From JdFR-22 sp964534325 (lineage in GTDB: Archaea > Halobacteriota > Archaeoglobi > Archaeoglobales > Archaeoglobaceae), in NCBI GenBank assembly GCA_964534325.1, contig CAZHOR010000018.1, positions 1-60,827 of the forward strand: 60,827 bases of DNA. The letters run 5' to 3'. Under the pieces are notes generated by a model. The model saw nothing but the letters and a program-made list of their open reading frames with translations. It was not told where the DNA came from and made no database searches. This document shows positions 1 through 8,516 of this stretch, piece by piece (position 1 is the first letter of the stretch; each line of letters begins with the position of its first letter). The translations under genes and the position numbers were made by a program.

Positions 1-537
1 ACGCAATTCATCTCACAGAGTAAACTCTGGAGATTTCTTGCTCATAAACTTAAGAGTTACTAAAAGGGACTAGAAAAAAGCTTTTTTAGAAAAGGGCTAA
101 AAAGGTTTCTTTAATTATAAGCTGACCTCATCGGTTCATTTTAGCAAAATACTGGCACAAACCAAAACCTTTATTACTTGGTATGACCACTGACCCCATG
201 GTCGGTGGTCATACCTATATGTAACCCTATATGTGTTTTTCTATTTTCCCCGCTACTCCCTTATTTATCTTTAAAGAGCTTGAATTTAATCCCTATTGAC
301 CACATTAAGGCATGGATGGCACTATCTCAAAATCAAGTGATTTTTTAATTTTTGGAGGTTATTCTGCTTTCTGATATGGTATTACAAGATTTGATTATCT
401 ATTTTAGCCTAATATTTGGCAATTAAAAACTCTAAATTCTATCCAGTTCCTTTGAAAAACCCTATTCTCGTCCGAAAAAGGCTGAAAAGGAGGTAGCTGA
501 AGCTGGGCATCTCCTATGTTAAGTTGTGTAATTGTCT
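1..537. other. Gene-free flank of the transposase
   Basis: No convincing gene is seen here. The stretch is AT-rich and holds a short A/T palindrome at 74-87 (six A, GC, six T) and a strong hairpin at 180-215, listed separately. It lies downstream of the leftward transposase gene, so it may include the left end of the insertion sequence, but I could not define terminal repeats or a target duplication. Confidence 0.5.
180..215. promoter_or_regulatory. 16-bp perfect hairpin / palindromic element
   Basis: Bases 180-195 pair with 200-215 as an uninterrupted 16-bp stem (one G-T wobble at 191/204) around a 4-base loop, CCAT. Each arm contains TGGT-NNN-ACC, the core spacing of FadR-type GntR operators. 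It could be a transcript-end hairpin, a protein-binding palindrome or part of the adjacent mobile element. A FadR-type regulator is encoded at 5547, which makes an operator role possible but unproven. Confidence 0.5.
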
Positions 538-1839
538 TCAGCCTGTATCTATGAGCTTAAATTTGGAGAACACTTCCAGCAGGGTTCTCTTACCGTTCAG
601 CTTGTCTGCTCTTTTTAGTTGTGAGAGTTTCATGTGGTTCTCTATTCCTTCTTCTGTCCTGAATTGCTTTTTCCTGTGCGTTTTTAGGGATGTGGAGTAG
701 TAGTTCTCCATGAGGTTGTTGGTGGCTGGAGCGTTCCTTACGAAGTGGAAGGCAGTGAAGTGATCCCAGTGCTTCTCTATCTTCCTGAGCCTCTTCCGCA
801 CCTTCTTGTCAAATGAGTGTAGCTCATTCATCAGTTCGTTGAATACTTCCAGTGAGCTTTTGTAGGATCTTAGCTCTAGGTTCTTTTTCTCTCTTCTGCG
901 TTTGAGCTTCAATTCATGAATGAAGGAGTTGAAAGCTGACCTGGCCTTCTTTAGCCAGTCTGTGTATTCGTTACCTTTTGATTCTTCCTTCCCTTCCCTC
1001 TCCTTCTCCGCCATAGCCTCAAGGAACTCTAGCTCCTGCTCACGGTTATAGAAGATGTTGAGCAAGCGATACATTGTCAGGATTTGCTCTATGCTCGGTT
1101 TTTTAGGGAAGTCCTTTACTATCCGCTTGTTCAGGTGCAGGAGGCAGAGCTGGTGCACCAGCTCATCAAAGAACTCCTCAAAAACCTCTGGATAGCTGGA
1201 GTATAGGTCTGTCACCACAAAGGTCTTCTTATGGGGGTTGAGATACCTCCCCAAGAACTCCTTGATGGTCTCCGGATCCTTCTTGCTGTGTAATTCCTCT
1301 GCAACGACCATTCCCTTTCCATCCAGCAGGGTCAGCCGGAACTTCTGACTCCTCCCCCTCTTGGGGAACTGCTCATCATAGTGCACAACCTGCATATCTT
1401 CCGCTGGAGGGACTTCAGCCTCCTCAACTACCCGATTGAACTCCCTGTGCACCGTGTCCTTGCCCCTAGGGAATACGAGTTCCAACGCCCAGGAAATCCC
1501 CTCAAAAGAGACGTGAAGCGCTCTCAAACGCTGGAAGAACTCCCCTAAAACACTGAAGAAACTACCCTTGAGATCCTCCCAGAAACCCTTGTCCTCTTCA
1601 CATAACTTCTCACAGGAAGGACAGAAATACTTACCCACCTTGATACTGCCCAAACCCTTCTTAGTGTAGGCGTTGTAACCATTGTGATCCATCTGAGTGC
1701 CGCACTGACATAAAGGTGGCACTGCCCTCCGAAAAACTCCTTCTGAAGTGTACTCAAAATCATTTGAGTACCCCTCAAATATAGAATGAAGCTCGTCCTG
1801 GTATTGAAAGTTGTTAAGATTTGTACATATCGCAACCAT
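538..1839 (-). mobile_element. DDE transposase of an archaeal insertion sequence
   Basis: This 433-residue protein has the layout of a cut-and-paste transposase. An N-terminal zinc ribbon (Cys44, Cys46, Cys73, Cys76, with Cys80 close by) is followed by a DDE nuclease: Asp155 in VVHYDEQ, Asp211 in VVTDLYSSY and Glu378 in NNLMENYY. About 165 mostly helical, highly charged residues lie between the second Asp and the Glu. Intact length and all three catalytic acids suggest it may be active. The overall pattern resembles archaeal ISNCY/IS66-like elements, but I cannot assign an IS family. The only inverted match found outside the gene is a 10-base one (402-411 and 1869-1878), so element borders remain undefined. 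Confidence 0.85.
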
Positions 1840-1995
1840 ACCTATTCACAGCCATCAGTTAGTTCTGATAGGCTAAAAAGCTTTCGATAGACCTATTTTG
1901 TCCACCAATCAATCTATCACTGGAAAATTAGATTGTGCCGGCATGGATTATGGATATAGAAAAAGATTAATATTGAAGAGGTATGAACACATACC

Positions 1996-3018
1996 ATGCC
2001 TTCGGCCGACCCTGAAGACCTGAAGAAATTCATTGAGGATGCCTTAACCGAAGTGGGAGGCAGAAGAGAAGACGCAAAAGAGGTTGCCGACCATTTAGTT
2101 ATGGCTAATCTCTTTGGAGTTCATACCCACGGAATTGTTAGACTGTCCTATTATATTCGGGCAATAAGGAACGGGAATCTTAATCCTGCTCCTTACCCGA
2201 AGACAATTAAAGAGAACGACACCATGCTCTTTCTGGATGGAGATGGTGGGCTGGGACAGTCAGTTGCCATGGAAGTTACTCGAAGAGCAATGGAAAAAGC
2301 CCATGATAATTATATAGGTATGGGTAGTGCCGTAAATCTGGGTCATGTGGGCATGCTTGCCCATTACATTCATCAAGTAGTAAAAGAAGGGATGATAGGG
2401 ATATCTGTTGCCAACACCCCTTCAGTGCTGGCTCCTATGGGTGCCAAAAAACCTTTTCTGGGCACCAACCCCATTGCCATAGGACTACCCTACAGAGATA
2501 ATGAGCATATCCTTTTCGACTCCGCCATGAGCGTAACCTCAAGAGGCAAGATCCTGGTGGCCAGAGAAAAGGGCGAAAAGATACCGGATAACTGGGCTGT
2601 AGACGAGGATGGGAAGCCCACTACAGACCCTGAAAAAGCAGCAAAGGGTGCAATGCTACCTGATGGAGTGAAGGGTTACGCATTATCCTTGATAATCGAT
2701 CTATTCTGTGGAGCAGTCATGGGCGGAAAGTTCGGTCATGAAGTTCCCGCTGATTTTGCCTCTCAGGGTGGTTTTACCATCCTCATCATAAATCCCCTAT
2801 TCTTCAGAGACAAAGAAAACTATTTGAAGGATTTGGAGGAGTATCTGGAGAAGCTGAAGTCGCTACCCACCAGCGAGGACTATCAGGAGATCCGGGTTCC
2901 GGGGGAATCAAAATTCAAAAAACTCCAAGAGAATAAGAAAGGAATCCAACTTGAAGAGAGCACTATTTCTACCCTGAACGAGCTGGCAGAAAGTATAGGG
3001 ATGAAAACAAGGCTTTAA
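1996..3018 (+). CDS. Ldh-family NAD(P)-dependent malate/lactate/sulfolactate dehydrogenase
   Basis: This is a 340-residue member of the Ldh_2 fold (PF02615), unrelated to classical Rossmann lactate dehydrogenase. Visible family signatures are THGIVRL (His45, Arg49), a variant NLGHVG segment with His117, TSRGKI (181-186), the GKPTTDPEKAA stretch and KGYALSLIIDL near 226. Family members reduce 2-oxo acids such as oxaloacetate, pyruvate or sulfopyruvate. It is the first gene of an operon with larA and an MFS carrier, which favours lactate or a related 2-hydroxy acid; sulfolactate, a coenzyme M precursor, is the main alternative. The ATG at 1996 follows GAAGAGGT and the small inverted repeat GGTATG/CATACC (1980-1995), which could be an operator. 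Confidence 0.85.
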   Translation: MPSADPEDLKKFIEDALTEVGGRREDAKEVADHLVMANLFGVHTHGIVRLSYYIRAIRNGNLNPAPYPKTIKENDTMLFLDGDGGLGQSVAMEVTRRAMEKAHDNYIGMGSAVNLGHVGMLAHYIHQVVKEGMIGISVANTPSVLAPMGAKKPFLGTNPIAIGLPYRDNEHILFDSAMSVTSRGKILVAREKGEKIPDNWAVDEDGKPTTDPEKAAKGAMLPDGVKGYALSLIIDLFCGAVMGGKFGHEVPADFASQGGFTILIINPLFFRDKENYLKDLEEYLEKLKSLPTSEDYQEIRVPGESKFKKLQENKKGIQLEESTISTLNELAESIGMKTRL

Positions 3019-3045
3019 GAAAACAAAAGAATATCAGGACTCATC

Positions 3046-4311
3046 ATGACGGTCATAGAGGTACCTTACGGCAAGACTGCCATGAAAGCAGATGTAGGAG
3101 ATGAAGTAAGAGTTGATCATCTCCAGCCTCAGGACCTCCCACCCGCTGATGTAAAGGCCGAGATATCAAAAGCACTAGAGGAGCCAGTCTCCCACAATGG
3201 TTTGATTGACTTTGAGGGTAGAAATGTGGCCATAGTTGTCAGCGACCAGACCCGCCCCATACCATCTAAAGCCATTTTAGAAGTCTTAATACCCCAATTG
3301 GAAGAGTATGGCGTAAACCAGGACGATATAACCATTATTGTGGGCGGTGGTCTCCACAGGAGGACAGGCAGTCTGGAAGAGATTGTTGGAAAGGATATTG
3401 CAGAGAGCGTGGGAAATACGGTTATTCACGATTCCAGAAAAGAAGAGGATCTGGTCTATCTTGGTGATACTTATAGAGGAACACCTATATGGATAAACAA
3501 GCACTTCATGCAGGCTGAAAAGAAGATCGTTACTGGCATGATCGACCCCCACCAGTTCATGGGATATACTGGAGGTTCTAAGGGTGCTGCTATCGGGCTT
3601 GCGGGTACAAAAACCGTTGAAGCGAATCACGCTCTCCTTATGGCTGAAGGCTCGAGATTAGGCAATATAGAAAGGAATCCCTGTAGAGAGGACGTAGATG
3701 AGATAGGAGACAAGCTAGGAATTGATTTTATAGTCAATGCCGTGCTGAACCTCAATAAACAGGTTGCCAGAGTAGTGGCAGGTCACTGGCTCCACGCCCA
3801 CCGGGAGGGAGTGAAATTCGCCCAGAGAGTGGTAGAAGCGGAAACCCCTTATCAAGCAGATGTGGTCATCACTTCCCCCGGAGGCTCCCCCAAGGACATT
3901 AACGTATACCAGGCTCAGAAGGCTCTAACTCCAGCGGAGATTGTTTGCAAGCCGGAGGGGGTTATCATTCTGGTAGCCGAATGCCCCCATGGACTGGGTG
4001 ATGAGCTCTTCGAACAAACCATGAATAAATTCGCTACACACGAAGAGATAATCAACTATTTCCAGAGCTTACCTTTTCGAATGGGTATCCACAAGGCATG
4101 GATGTGGTCCACACAGCTGACCAACAAGAAGGTTATACTCATTTCCAGCCTATCCTCAAAAGAGTTGGAGGACCTGAAGGTAGATCATGTCCCTGGTCTG
4201 GAGAGTGCAATAAAAGAGGCTGAAGAATTGACTGCGATAGAGAAGATGCTGGTCATGCCTCTTGCCTCGTCAACGGTACCAACAATTCCTCAGAACTCAA
4301 AGGTATTGTAG
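3046..4311 (+). CDS. larA: Nickel-pincer lactate racemase-like protein (LarA)
   Basis: LarA interconverts D- and L-lactate using a nickel-pincer nucleotide bound covalently to a lysine. The 421-residue product keeps the residues known from Lactiplantibacillus LarA in the right spacing: Asp67 and Arg70 (SDQTRP), His104 (GLHR), His169 (DPHQ), Lys179 (GGSKG, pincer attachment), His195 (ANHA, nickel ligand), and Gln289 with Lys292. The family also contains racemases and epimerases of other hydroxy acids, so the substrate is inferred. It lies 27 bases after the Ldh-type dehydrogenase and ends directly against the MFS gene, so the three are probably co-transcribed. The cofactor-building genes larB, larC and larE are not in this window. 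Confidence 0.85.
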   Translation: MTVIEVPYGKTAMKADVGDEVRVDHLQPQDLPPADVKAEISKALEEPVSHNGLIDFEGRNVAIVVSDQTRPIPSKAILEVLIPQLEEYGVNQDDITIIVGGGLHRRTGSLEEIVGKDIAESVGNTVIHDSRKEEDLVYLGDTYRGTPIWINKHFMQAEKKIVTGMIDPHQFMGYTGGSKGAAIGLAGTKTVEANHALLMAEGSRLGNIERNPCREDVDEIGDKLGIDFIVNAVLNLNKQVARVVAGHWLHAHREGVKFAQRVVEAETPYQADVVITSPGGSPKDINVYQAQKALTPAEIVCKPEGVIILVAECPHGLGDELFEQTMNKFATHEEIINYFQSLPFRMGIHKAWMWSTQLTNKKVILISSLSSKELEDLKVDHVPGLESAIKEAEELTAIEKMLVMPLASSTVPTIPQNSKVL

Positions 4312-5436
4312 ATGGTCAGGCCCATAATCAAAATATCCATAATCTCTTGGGTGGTTTACGCCGCTTTTTTGATCGGGAGGATGAATTATGCTGCTATACT
4401 CCCCGTTATCAGGGAGACATACGGCTTCTCCAATTCCGAGCTCGGTCTTATTGCCTCGGCCATGTTCTTAGCCTATACTCTTTCTCAGATACCTTCTGGG
4501 GTTCTGGTAGATAGATTGGGGATAAAATACGTCCTTTTCATTGGCTGTCTCTTCATCTCTTTGGGCAACATGTTGATGGTGAGCTGGATATTCTCCATGA
4601 TGATCTTGGGCCAGTTCATTAACGGTGCTGGACAGAGCACGGGATGGGCCTCCTTGATCAAGTACTCTTCCAGGTCCAAAGAGAGAGCAAAAGCAATCGG
4701 TGTATTGGGCTCCTCCGTACCCGCAGGCACGTTCCTCTCGTATGTCTTTGCCGGTTCTGTGGCGCAAGAACTGGGTTTGAACTTTGCGTTCATTATTCCC
4801 GCATCCATAATACTCTTAGTCGGTATAGCATCTCTAATCGGCTTTCCCAGGGGTGAGAAATCAAGCTTTAACTTTGAATTCTTTAAAAGTAAAAATGTGG
4901 TTATACTGGCTATGATACATTTCTCCATTCTTTTCGCCATGTTCGGACTGTACACCTGGCTCCCCACATTCTTCTTTGATGTCTACGGGTTGAACGAGTT
5001 TAATGCTGCCAAATTCGCTTCCATAATACCGCTTGCAGGAATTATTGGAGGTATCTCCGGAGGGGTCTTCTCCGACCGCGTAGGAGAGAAAAAGACCATA
5101 ATGTTCAACCAGGTTCTCGCTTCCTCATTATTCTTGCTCGTCACAGCATTTTTGCTGGCCGGCAGCTTCTGGCTGGTCTACGTAACGCTCTTCATTGCCT
5201 CAGTATTCTTCAGATTTAGTGTGGGGGCAGTGTTTTCCGTGGCCGTAAAGACGGTGGGAGAACATCAGACCGGCACAATATCCGGGTTTATTACATTCGT
5301 TGCCAATATAGGCTCAGTAATCTCCACGGGTTTGATTGGACTGATAATAGATTTTGTGGGATTCGAATACGTCTTCATAACCATTGCCATATTATTCGCT
5401 TCCACCTTTCTGATCAGCCTCAAACTGAAAGAATAG
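4312..5436 (+). CDS. MFS transporter, probably for a 2-hydroxy acid
   Basis: This 374-residue hydrophobic protein has about 12 membrane helices and the MFS loop 2-3 signature as GVLVDRLGIKYV. A second copy of the motif is seen as GGVFSDRVGEKKT in the second half. The start codon follows the larA stop codon directly, so expression is very likely coupled to the racemase and dehydrogenase. From that context I infer import or export of lactate, glycolate or a related monocarboxylate; the sequence alone does not give the substrate. The protein is slightly shorter than typical MFS carriers of about 400 residues, but it shows no break. Confidence 0.85.
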   Translation: MVRPIIKISIISWVVYAAFLIGRMNYAAILPVIRETYGFSNSELGLIASAMFLAYTLSQIPSGVLVDRLGIKYVLFIGCLFISLGNMLMVSWIFSMMILGQFINGAGQSTGWASLIKYSSRSKERAKAIGVLGSSVPAGTFLSYVFAGSVAQELGLNFAFIIPASIILLVGIASLIGFPRGEKSSFNFEFFKSKNVVILAMIHFSILFAMFGLYTWLPTFFFDVYGLNEFNAAKFASIIPLAGIIGGISGGVFSDRVGEKKTIMFNQVLASSLFLLVTAFLLAGSFWLVYVTLFIASVFFRFSVGAVFSVAVKTVGEHQTGTISGFITFVANIGSVISTGLIGLIIDFVGFEYVFITIAILFASTFLISLKLKE

Positions 5437-5447
5437 ATATGTGTCTG

Positions 5448-5473
5448 TAGTTTACAATGATAGTTTACAATGA
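5448..5473. repeat. Two perfect 13-bp tandem units
   Basis: TAGTTTACAATGA occurs twice head-to-tail in the 110-base gap between the convergent MFS and GntR genes. It sits just behind the MFS stop codon. It may be a slippage product or a binding site; nothing more can be said. Confidence 0.7.
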
Positions 5474-5546
5474 TAGAATAACGTTAGAATAATTGGTATA
5501 GGGGTGTAATCTTTAGGCTAGATTGGTATAGAATAAGAATAGATAT

Positions 5547-6263
5547 TCAGGAACAGAACTTTTCTAAGATATCTTTTTCCACCGATTTGATATGGCCTTC
5601 CATCTTATCCTTCGCTCTGGAGAGATCTCTATCCATTAGAGCCTTCAATATTTCTTCATGCTCGTCCAGCGACCTGATGGGTCTGCCCTCGATTTGAAGG
5701 CATTTTAATCTCACTTCGGAAAGAATATCCAGAAGACTGTGCATGCTCCTCAGGAGAACGTGGTTGCCTGTGTACTCTGCCAGCATCTCGTGGAACTTGG
5801 TATCATGTTCTCCAAGGGATAGGAGAACTCCTTTATCCTTTTGGTCCAAGTCCTGCTTCGTATCCTCAATAAGTTTCTTCAAGTTATTCAGATCATCATT
5901 TGAAGCTCTCTTAATAACCCACTCCACAGCCTGCAGTTCCAGCACAAGCCTAACCTCAAAAAAGTCCTTAACGGTCTTTTCGTCCATGGAGAACTTATCC
6001 AGCTTGTGTATAATGGTGTCGGGGTTTTCTTTGTCGCTGATAAAAATTCCCTGGCCATGCTTAACCTCTACAAAACCTTCAGCGGATAACATCTTAACGG
6101 CTTCTCTAACCGAAGCCCTGCTCACATTCAGGGTTGCAGCTAATTCTCTTTCAGATGGTAGCTTGTCCCCCGGTTTTAGATCCCCTTTAACTATGTAAGA
6201 GCGAATTACATGTACTATCTGTTCATATACTGTTCTCTTATCTCCTCTTATAGGTTTAAGCAC
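5547..6263 (-). CDS. FadR-subfamily GntR transcriptional regulator
   Basis: This 238-residue protein has an N-terminal GntR winged helix (about residues 8-75, with KPGDKLPSERELAATLNVSR and SVREAVKMLSAEG). It is followed by an all-helical FCD effector domain typical of FadR, LldR and PdhR regulators of organic-acid metabolism, with metal-ligand-like Asp and His residues around HDTKFHEML. The start is read as GTG at 6263; an inverted repeat (6255-6262 / 6283-6290) spans it. It is convergent with the lactate operon and divergent from the iron-sulfur gene at 6488. I infer that it controls one or both in response to a hydroxy acid. Confidence 0.85.
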   Translation of the reverse strand: MLKPIRGDKRTVYEQIVHVIRSYIVKGDLKPGDKLPSERELAATLNVSRASVREAVKMLSAEGFVEVKHGQGIFISDKENPDTIIHKLDKFSMDEKTVKDFFEVRLVLELQAVEWVIKRASNDDLNNLKKLIEDTKQDLDQKDKGVLLSLGEHDTKFHEMLAEYTGNHVLLRSMHSLLDILSEVRLKCLQIEGRPIRSLDEHEEILKALMDRDLSRAKDKMEGHIKSVEKDILEKFCS

Positions 6264-6290
6264 AAATCAAATTCTATATACATGCTTAAA
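6255..6290. promoter_or_regulatory. Inverted repeat over the GntR start
   Basis: TTTAAGCA (6255-6262) and TGCTTAAA (6283-6290) form a perfect 8-bp inverted repeat with a 20-base spacer overlapping the GTG start of the GntR gene. This position suits autoregulation. Function is inferred only from symmetry and location. Confidence 0.35.
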
Positions 6291-6380
6291 AATTTTATTA
6301 TTTTTCCGAGTTCATGTTTTTCCAATATCATCGACAGAAAGACTGTAAAAACCATCAACACGTATATTACTTATCACTGG

Positions 6381-6397
6381 CTTTAATTCAATTAAAG
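6381..6397. promoter_or_regulatory. 17-bp perfect palindrome in a divergent promoter
   Basis: CTTTAATTCAATTAAAG is a perfect palindrome around a single central base. It lies between the divergent GntR gene and the iron-sulfur protein gene, about 90 bases before the latter's start. This is a natural operator candidate for the neighbouring GntR protein. Its AT-rich composition means chance cannot be excluded. Confidence 0.4.
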
Positions 6398-6487
6398 ACG
6401 TGCAGATCTGAACGATTAAGTACAGGGGGGAAAAATAAATAATTAAGGCTGATCTCCTGCGTTTGACCTAATGTAAGACGAGGTAGT

Positions 6488-7774
6488 ATGACAGAAAAAC
6501 TGAGTTTAGTTCATTATCTTGAACAGGAGAGAAAAAAGACGATAGAAGAATGCCGTAAATGCGGCCTATGCAATCGCAAATGCCCCATTCTAACACAGAC
6601 TGAATTGAATGATTATTCTTCGCAGGATATCCAGAAAGGAGTTATTGATTTTCTGGAAACAGGAGTAGAAAACGATGCAGCCTACACCAGAGGTTTTGCC
6701 TGCATGAGATGCTTTCAATGTGTGGGTAACTTTTGCCCTCAAGGATTGAATCCCATGCTGATCAATGAGATAATAAAGTGGTACTACAGGAAAAACAATC
6801 TGGCAGAATATAACTACCCTGATCCCAAGAACCACAAAGCCCCTCAGAGAATAATAGCAAGCATACAGGTTTCAGGTGAAGACCTGAAGAAGATTACTAC
6901 TCCTTCCCATTCGGCTCATTCCACCTCTACTGATGAAGCAAGATATGTTCTGTTTCCCGGCTGCAATGTCTATTTTCAGCCTGACAAAGTCTTAAGTGTT
7001 CTGGATTTAATGGAGTATATAACTGATGATTATGCGTTCGTACCCGGACTGGATTACTGCTGTGGGAACGCTTATCTATCCTCAGGTCAAATTGAGAGAG
7101 CCGGAGAGGTTTCAAAGGAGTTGATACACAAGCTATTATCCTATAACCCTGATACTGTCGTATTCTGGTGCTCAACATGTCTATGCAATATGCATGAAAC
7201 TATTTCAAAATTAGAGGGCATAGAACTCCCATTTAAAACTATGTCCTTTGCTCAATTCCTAGCCCAGAATATGGAAAAACTGCCCCTAAAAAAACCCATT
7301 CACAAAAAAGTCACTTTACATGAACCATGTAAGGCTACCTTCACTGAATTGGATTTGACGGGTCCACGTGAAGTTCTAAAACAGTTTCCGGGGATCGAGT
7401 TGGTCGAGATGCCCCGCCACGGAAAAAATACAGTATGCTGCGGTTCAGCTGCCCAAAATTATTTTCCCCACTGCTTCGAGAAAATGAGAGATGAACGATT
7501 AAAGGAGGCCGCGTGCACCAATACAGATATGCTGGTGGACATCTGTCACTACTGTCATGAGATCTTCGCTGACCAAGAACAAAAATACAGTTACTCCATA
7601 GTCAATTATATTACCCTTATCACCGAAGCTATGGGGATAGGTAGAGAAGACAAGTTCAAGAAGTACAAGCAGTGGAAAGACGTTAATAAGATCCTTGAAG
7701 ACGCTAAAGAATTTTTAGAAGATTCTACATATTCTGTGCCCCAAATAAAAGAAGCTCTGAAGAAAAGATTGTAA
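6488..7774 (+). CDS. HdrD/GlpC/LldE-like iron-sulfur oxidoreductase subunit
   Basis: The 428-residue protein has two N-terminal [4Fe-4S] motifs. The first has Cys22, Cys25, Cys28 and Cys32; the second has Cys72, Cys75, Cys78 and Cys83. Two CCG (cysteine-rich) domains follow: FPGCN with LDYCCGN and WCSTC in the first, HEPCK with TVCCGSA and ICHYCHE in the second. This is the HdrD architecture, also used by GlpC and LldE-type subunits that pass electrons from glycerol-3-phosphate or lactate oxidation to quinone or a disulfide. There is no FAD-linked lactate oxidase next to it. Divergence from the GntR gene and closeness to larA suggest a role in hydroxy-acid oxidation, but a general heterodisulfide-reductase role is equally possible. 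Confidence 0.8.
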   Translation: MTEKLSLVHYLEQERKKTIEECRKCGLCNRKCPILTQTELNDYSSQDIQKGVIDFLETGVENDAAYTRGFACMRCFQCVGNFCPQGLNPMLINEIIKWYYRKNNLAEYNYPDPKNHKAPQRIIASIQVSGEDLKKITTPSHSAHSTSTDEARYVLFPGCNVYFQPDKVLSVLDLMEYITDDYAFVPGLDYCCGNAYLSSGQIERAGEVSKELIHKLLSYNPDTVVFWCSTCLCNMHETISKLEGIELPFKTMSFAQFLAQNMEKLPLKKPIHKKVTLHEPCKATFTELDLTGPREVLKQFPGIELVEMPRHGKNTVCCGSAAQNYFPHCFEKMRDERLKEAACTNTDMLVDICHYCHEIFADQEQKYSYSIVNYITLITEAMGIGREDKFKKYKQWKDVNKILEDAKEFLEDSTYSVPQIKEALKKRL

Positions 7775-7812
7775 ACCAGAGAATTTAATCAGATTTATTC
7801 TAGATCATTCTG

Positions 7813-8325
7813 TTATTCGCTACTCTTTCTGTATCCGGCGGCCAGTTTGACGTATTCTTCAGCAGACCTCTGGATCAGCTGGATGTCTGATTGAGCGCAC
7901 TCTTTTTTGCGCACTCCAGGAACCCCCATTATAACACTATTCTGAGGGAACATCTTTTCAGGAGGTATTAGAGCGTTGGCTGCCACAATAGAGTTCTTAC
8001 CGATTTCAGCGCCGTTCAATACTGTGGCGTTCATACCGATAATAACGTTGTCCTCAATTTTACATCCATGAACTACCGAGCCGTGTCCTATGGTGACCCC
8101 ATCCCCGATATCTACTTTAATCCCCGGGTCAGAGTGAACAACCGCACAATCCTGAACATTGGTTTTGCATCCGATCTTGATCTCATCCATATCCCCTCGG
8201 ACCACAGCATTGAACCACACACTGGAGCAGTCTCCAACCTCTACATCCCCAATGACGACAGCGGAATCCGCAATAAAACAGTCTTCACAGATCCTGGGAG
8301 TTTTATCCTTAAATCCTGATATCAT
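7813..8325 (-). CDS. Gamma-class carbonic anhydrase-like protein
   Basis: The product is a left-handed beta-helix protein of the gamma-carbonic anhydrase/acyltransferase hexapeptide family, about 170 residues long. The zinc-ligand pattern is visible as VHSDPG, then IGHGSVVHGC (three His), with NVQDCAVV and VIIGMNA around them. I place the start at the ATG at 8325 because the family's N-terminus (GFKDKTPRI) begins there. An open frame continues upstream to 8487, but it runs through a low-complexity repeat. Family members hydrate CO2, though many have unproven activity. The gene is probably monocistronic and convergent with the iron-sulfur gene. Confidence 0.85.
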   Translation of the reverse strand: MISGFKDKTPRICEDCFIADSAVVIGDVEVGDCSSVWFNAVVRGDMDEIKIGCKTNVQDCAVVHSDPGIKVDIGDGVTIGHGSVVHGCKIEDNVIIGMNATVLNGAEIGKNSIVAANALIPPEKMFPQNSVIMGVPGVRKKECAQSDIQLIQRSAEEYVKLAAGYRKSSE

Positions 8326-8367
8326 ACCTATCTCGCGATCGATCAATATAAAGAGATTTATCTTTAG

Positions 8368-8413
8368 AATCTTTGGAAATCTTGGAGATCTTGGGAACCT
8401 TTGGAATTCCTGG
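8368..8413. repeat. Degenerate 9-bp tandem repeat
   Basis: Five units close to AATCTTTGG follow each other, for example AATCTTTGG, AAATCTTGG, AGATCTTGG and AATTCCTGG. They lie just upstream of the inferred carbonic anhydrase start, in its probable leader or promoter. They explain why an open frame appears to extend the gene upstream. Confidence 0.5.
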
Positions 8414-8516
8414 TTAACGTCAGCATTAAGATGAGATGTTAGATTAGGCCTACCGAATTCTGGTCTCCCGATAAATACATTATACATTAATGTTTAAAAA
8501 TAAAAAAGTAATGGAG

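Noticed and set aside
402..1878. Possible terminal inverted repeats of the transposase element (TTTTAGCCTA at 402-411, TAGGCTAAAA at 1869-1878)
   Set aside because: Only 10 AT-rich bases, unequal distances from the gene and no flanking target duplication.
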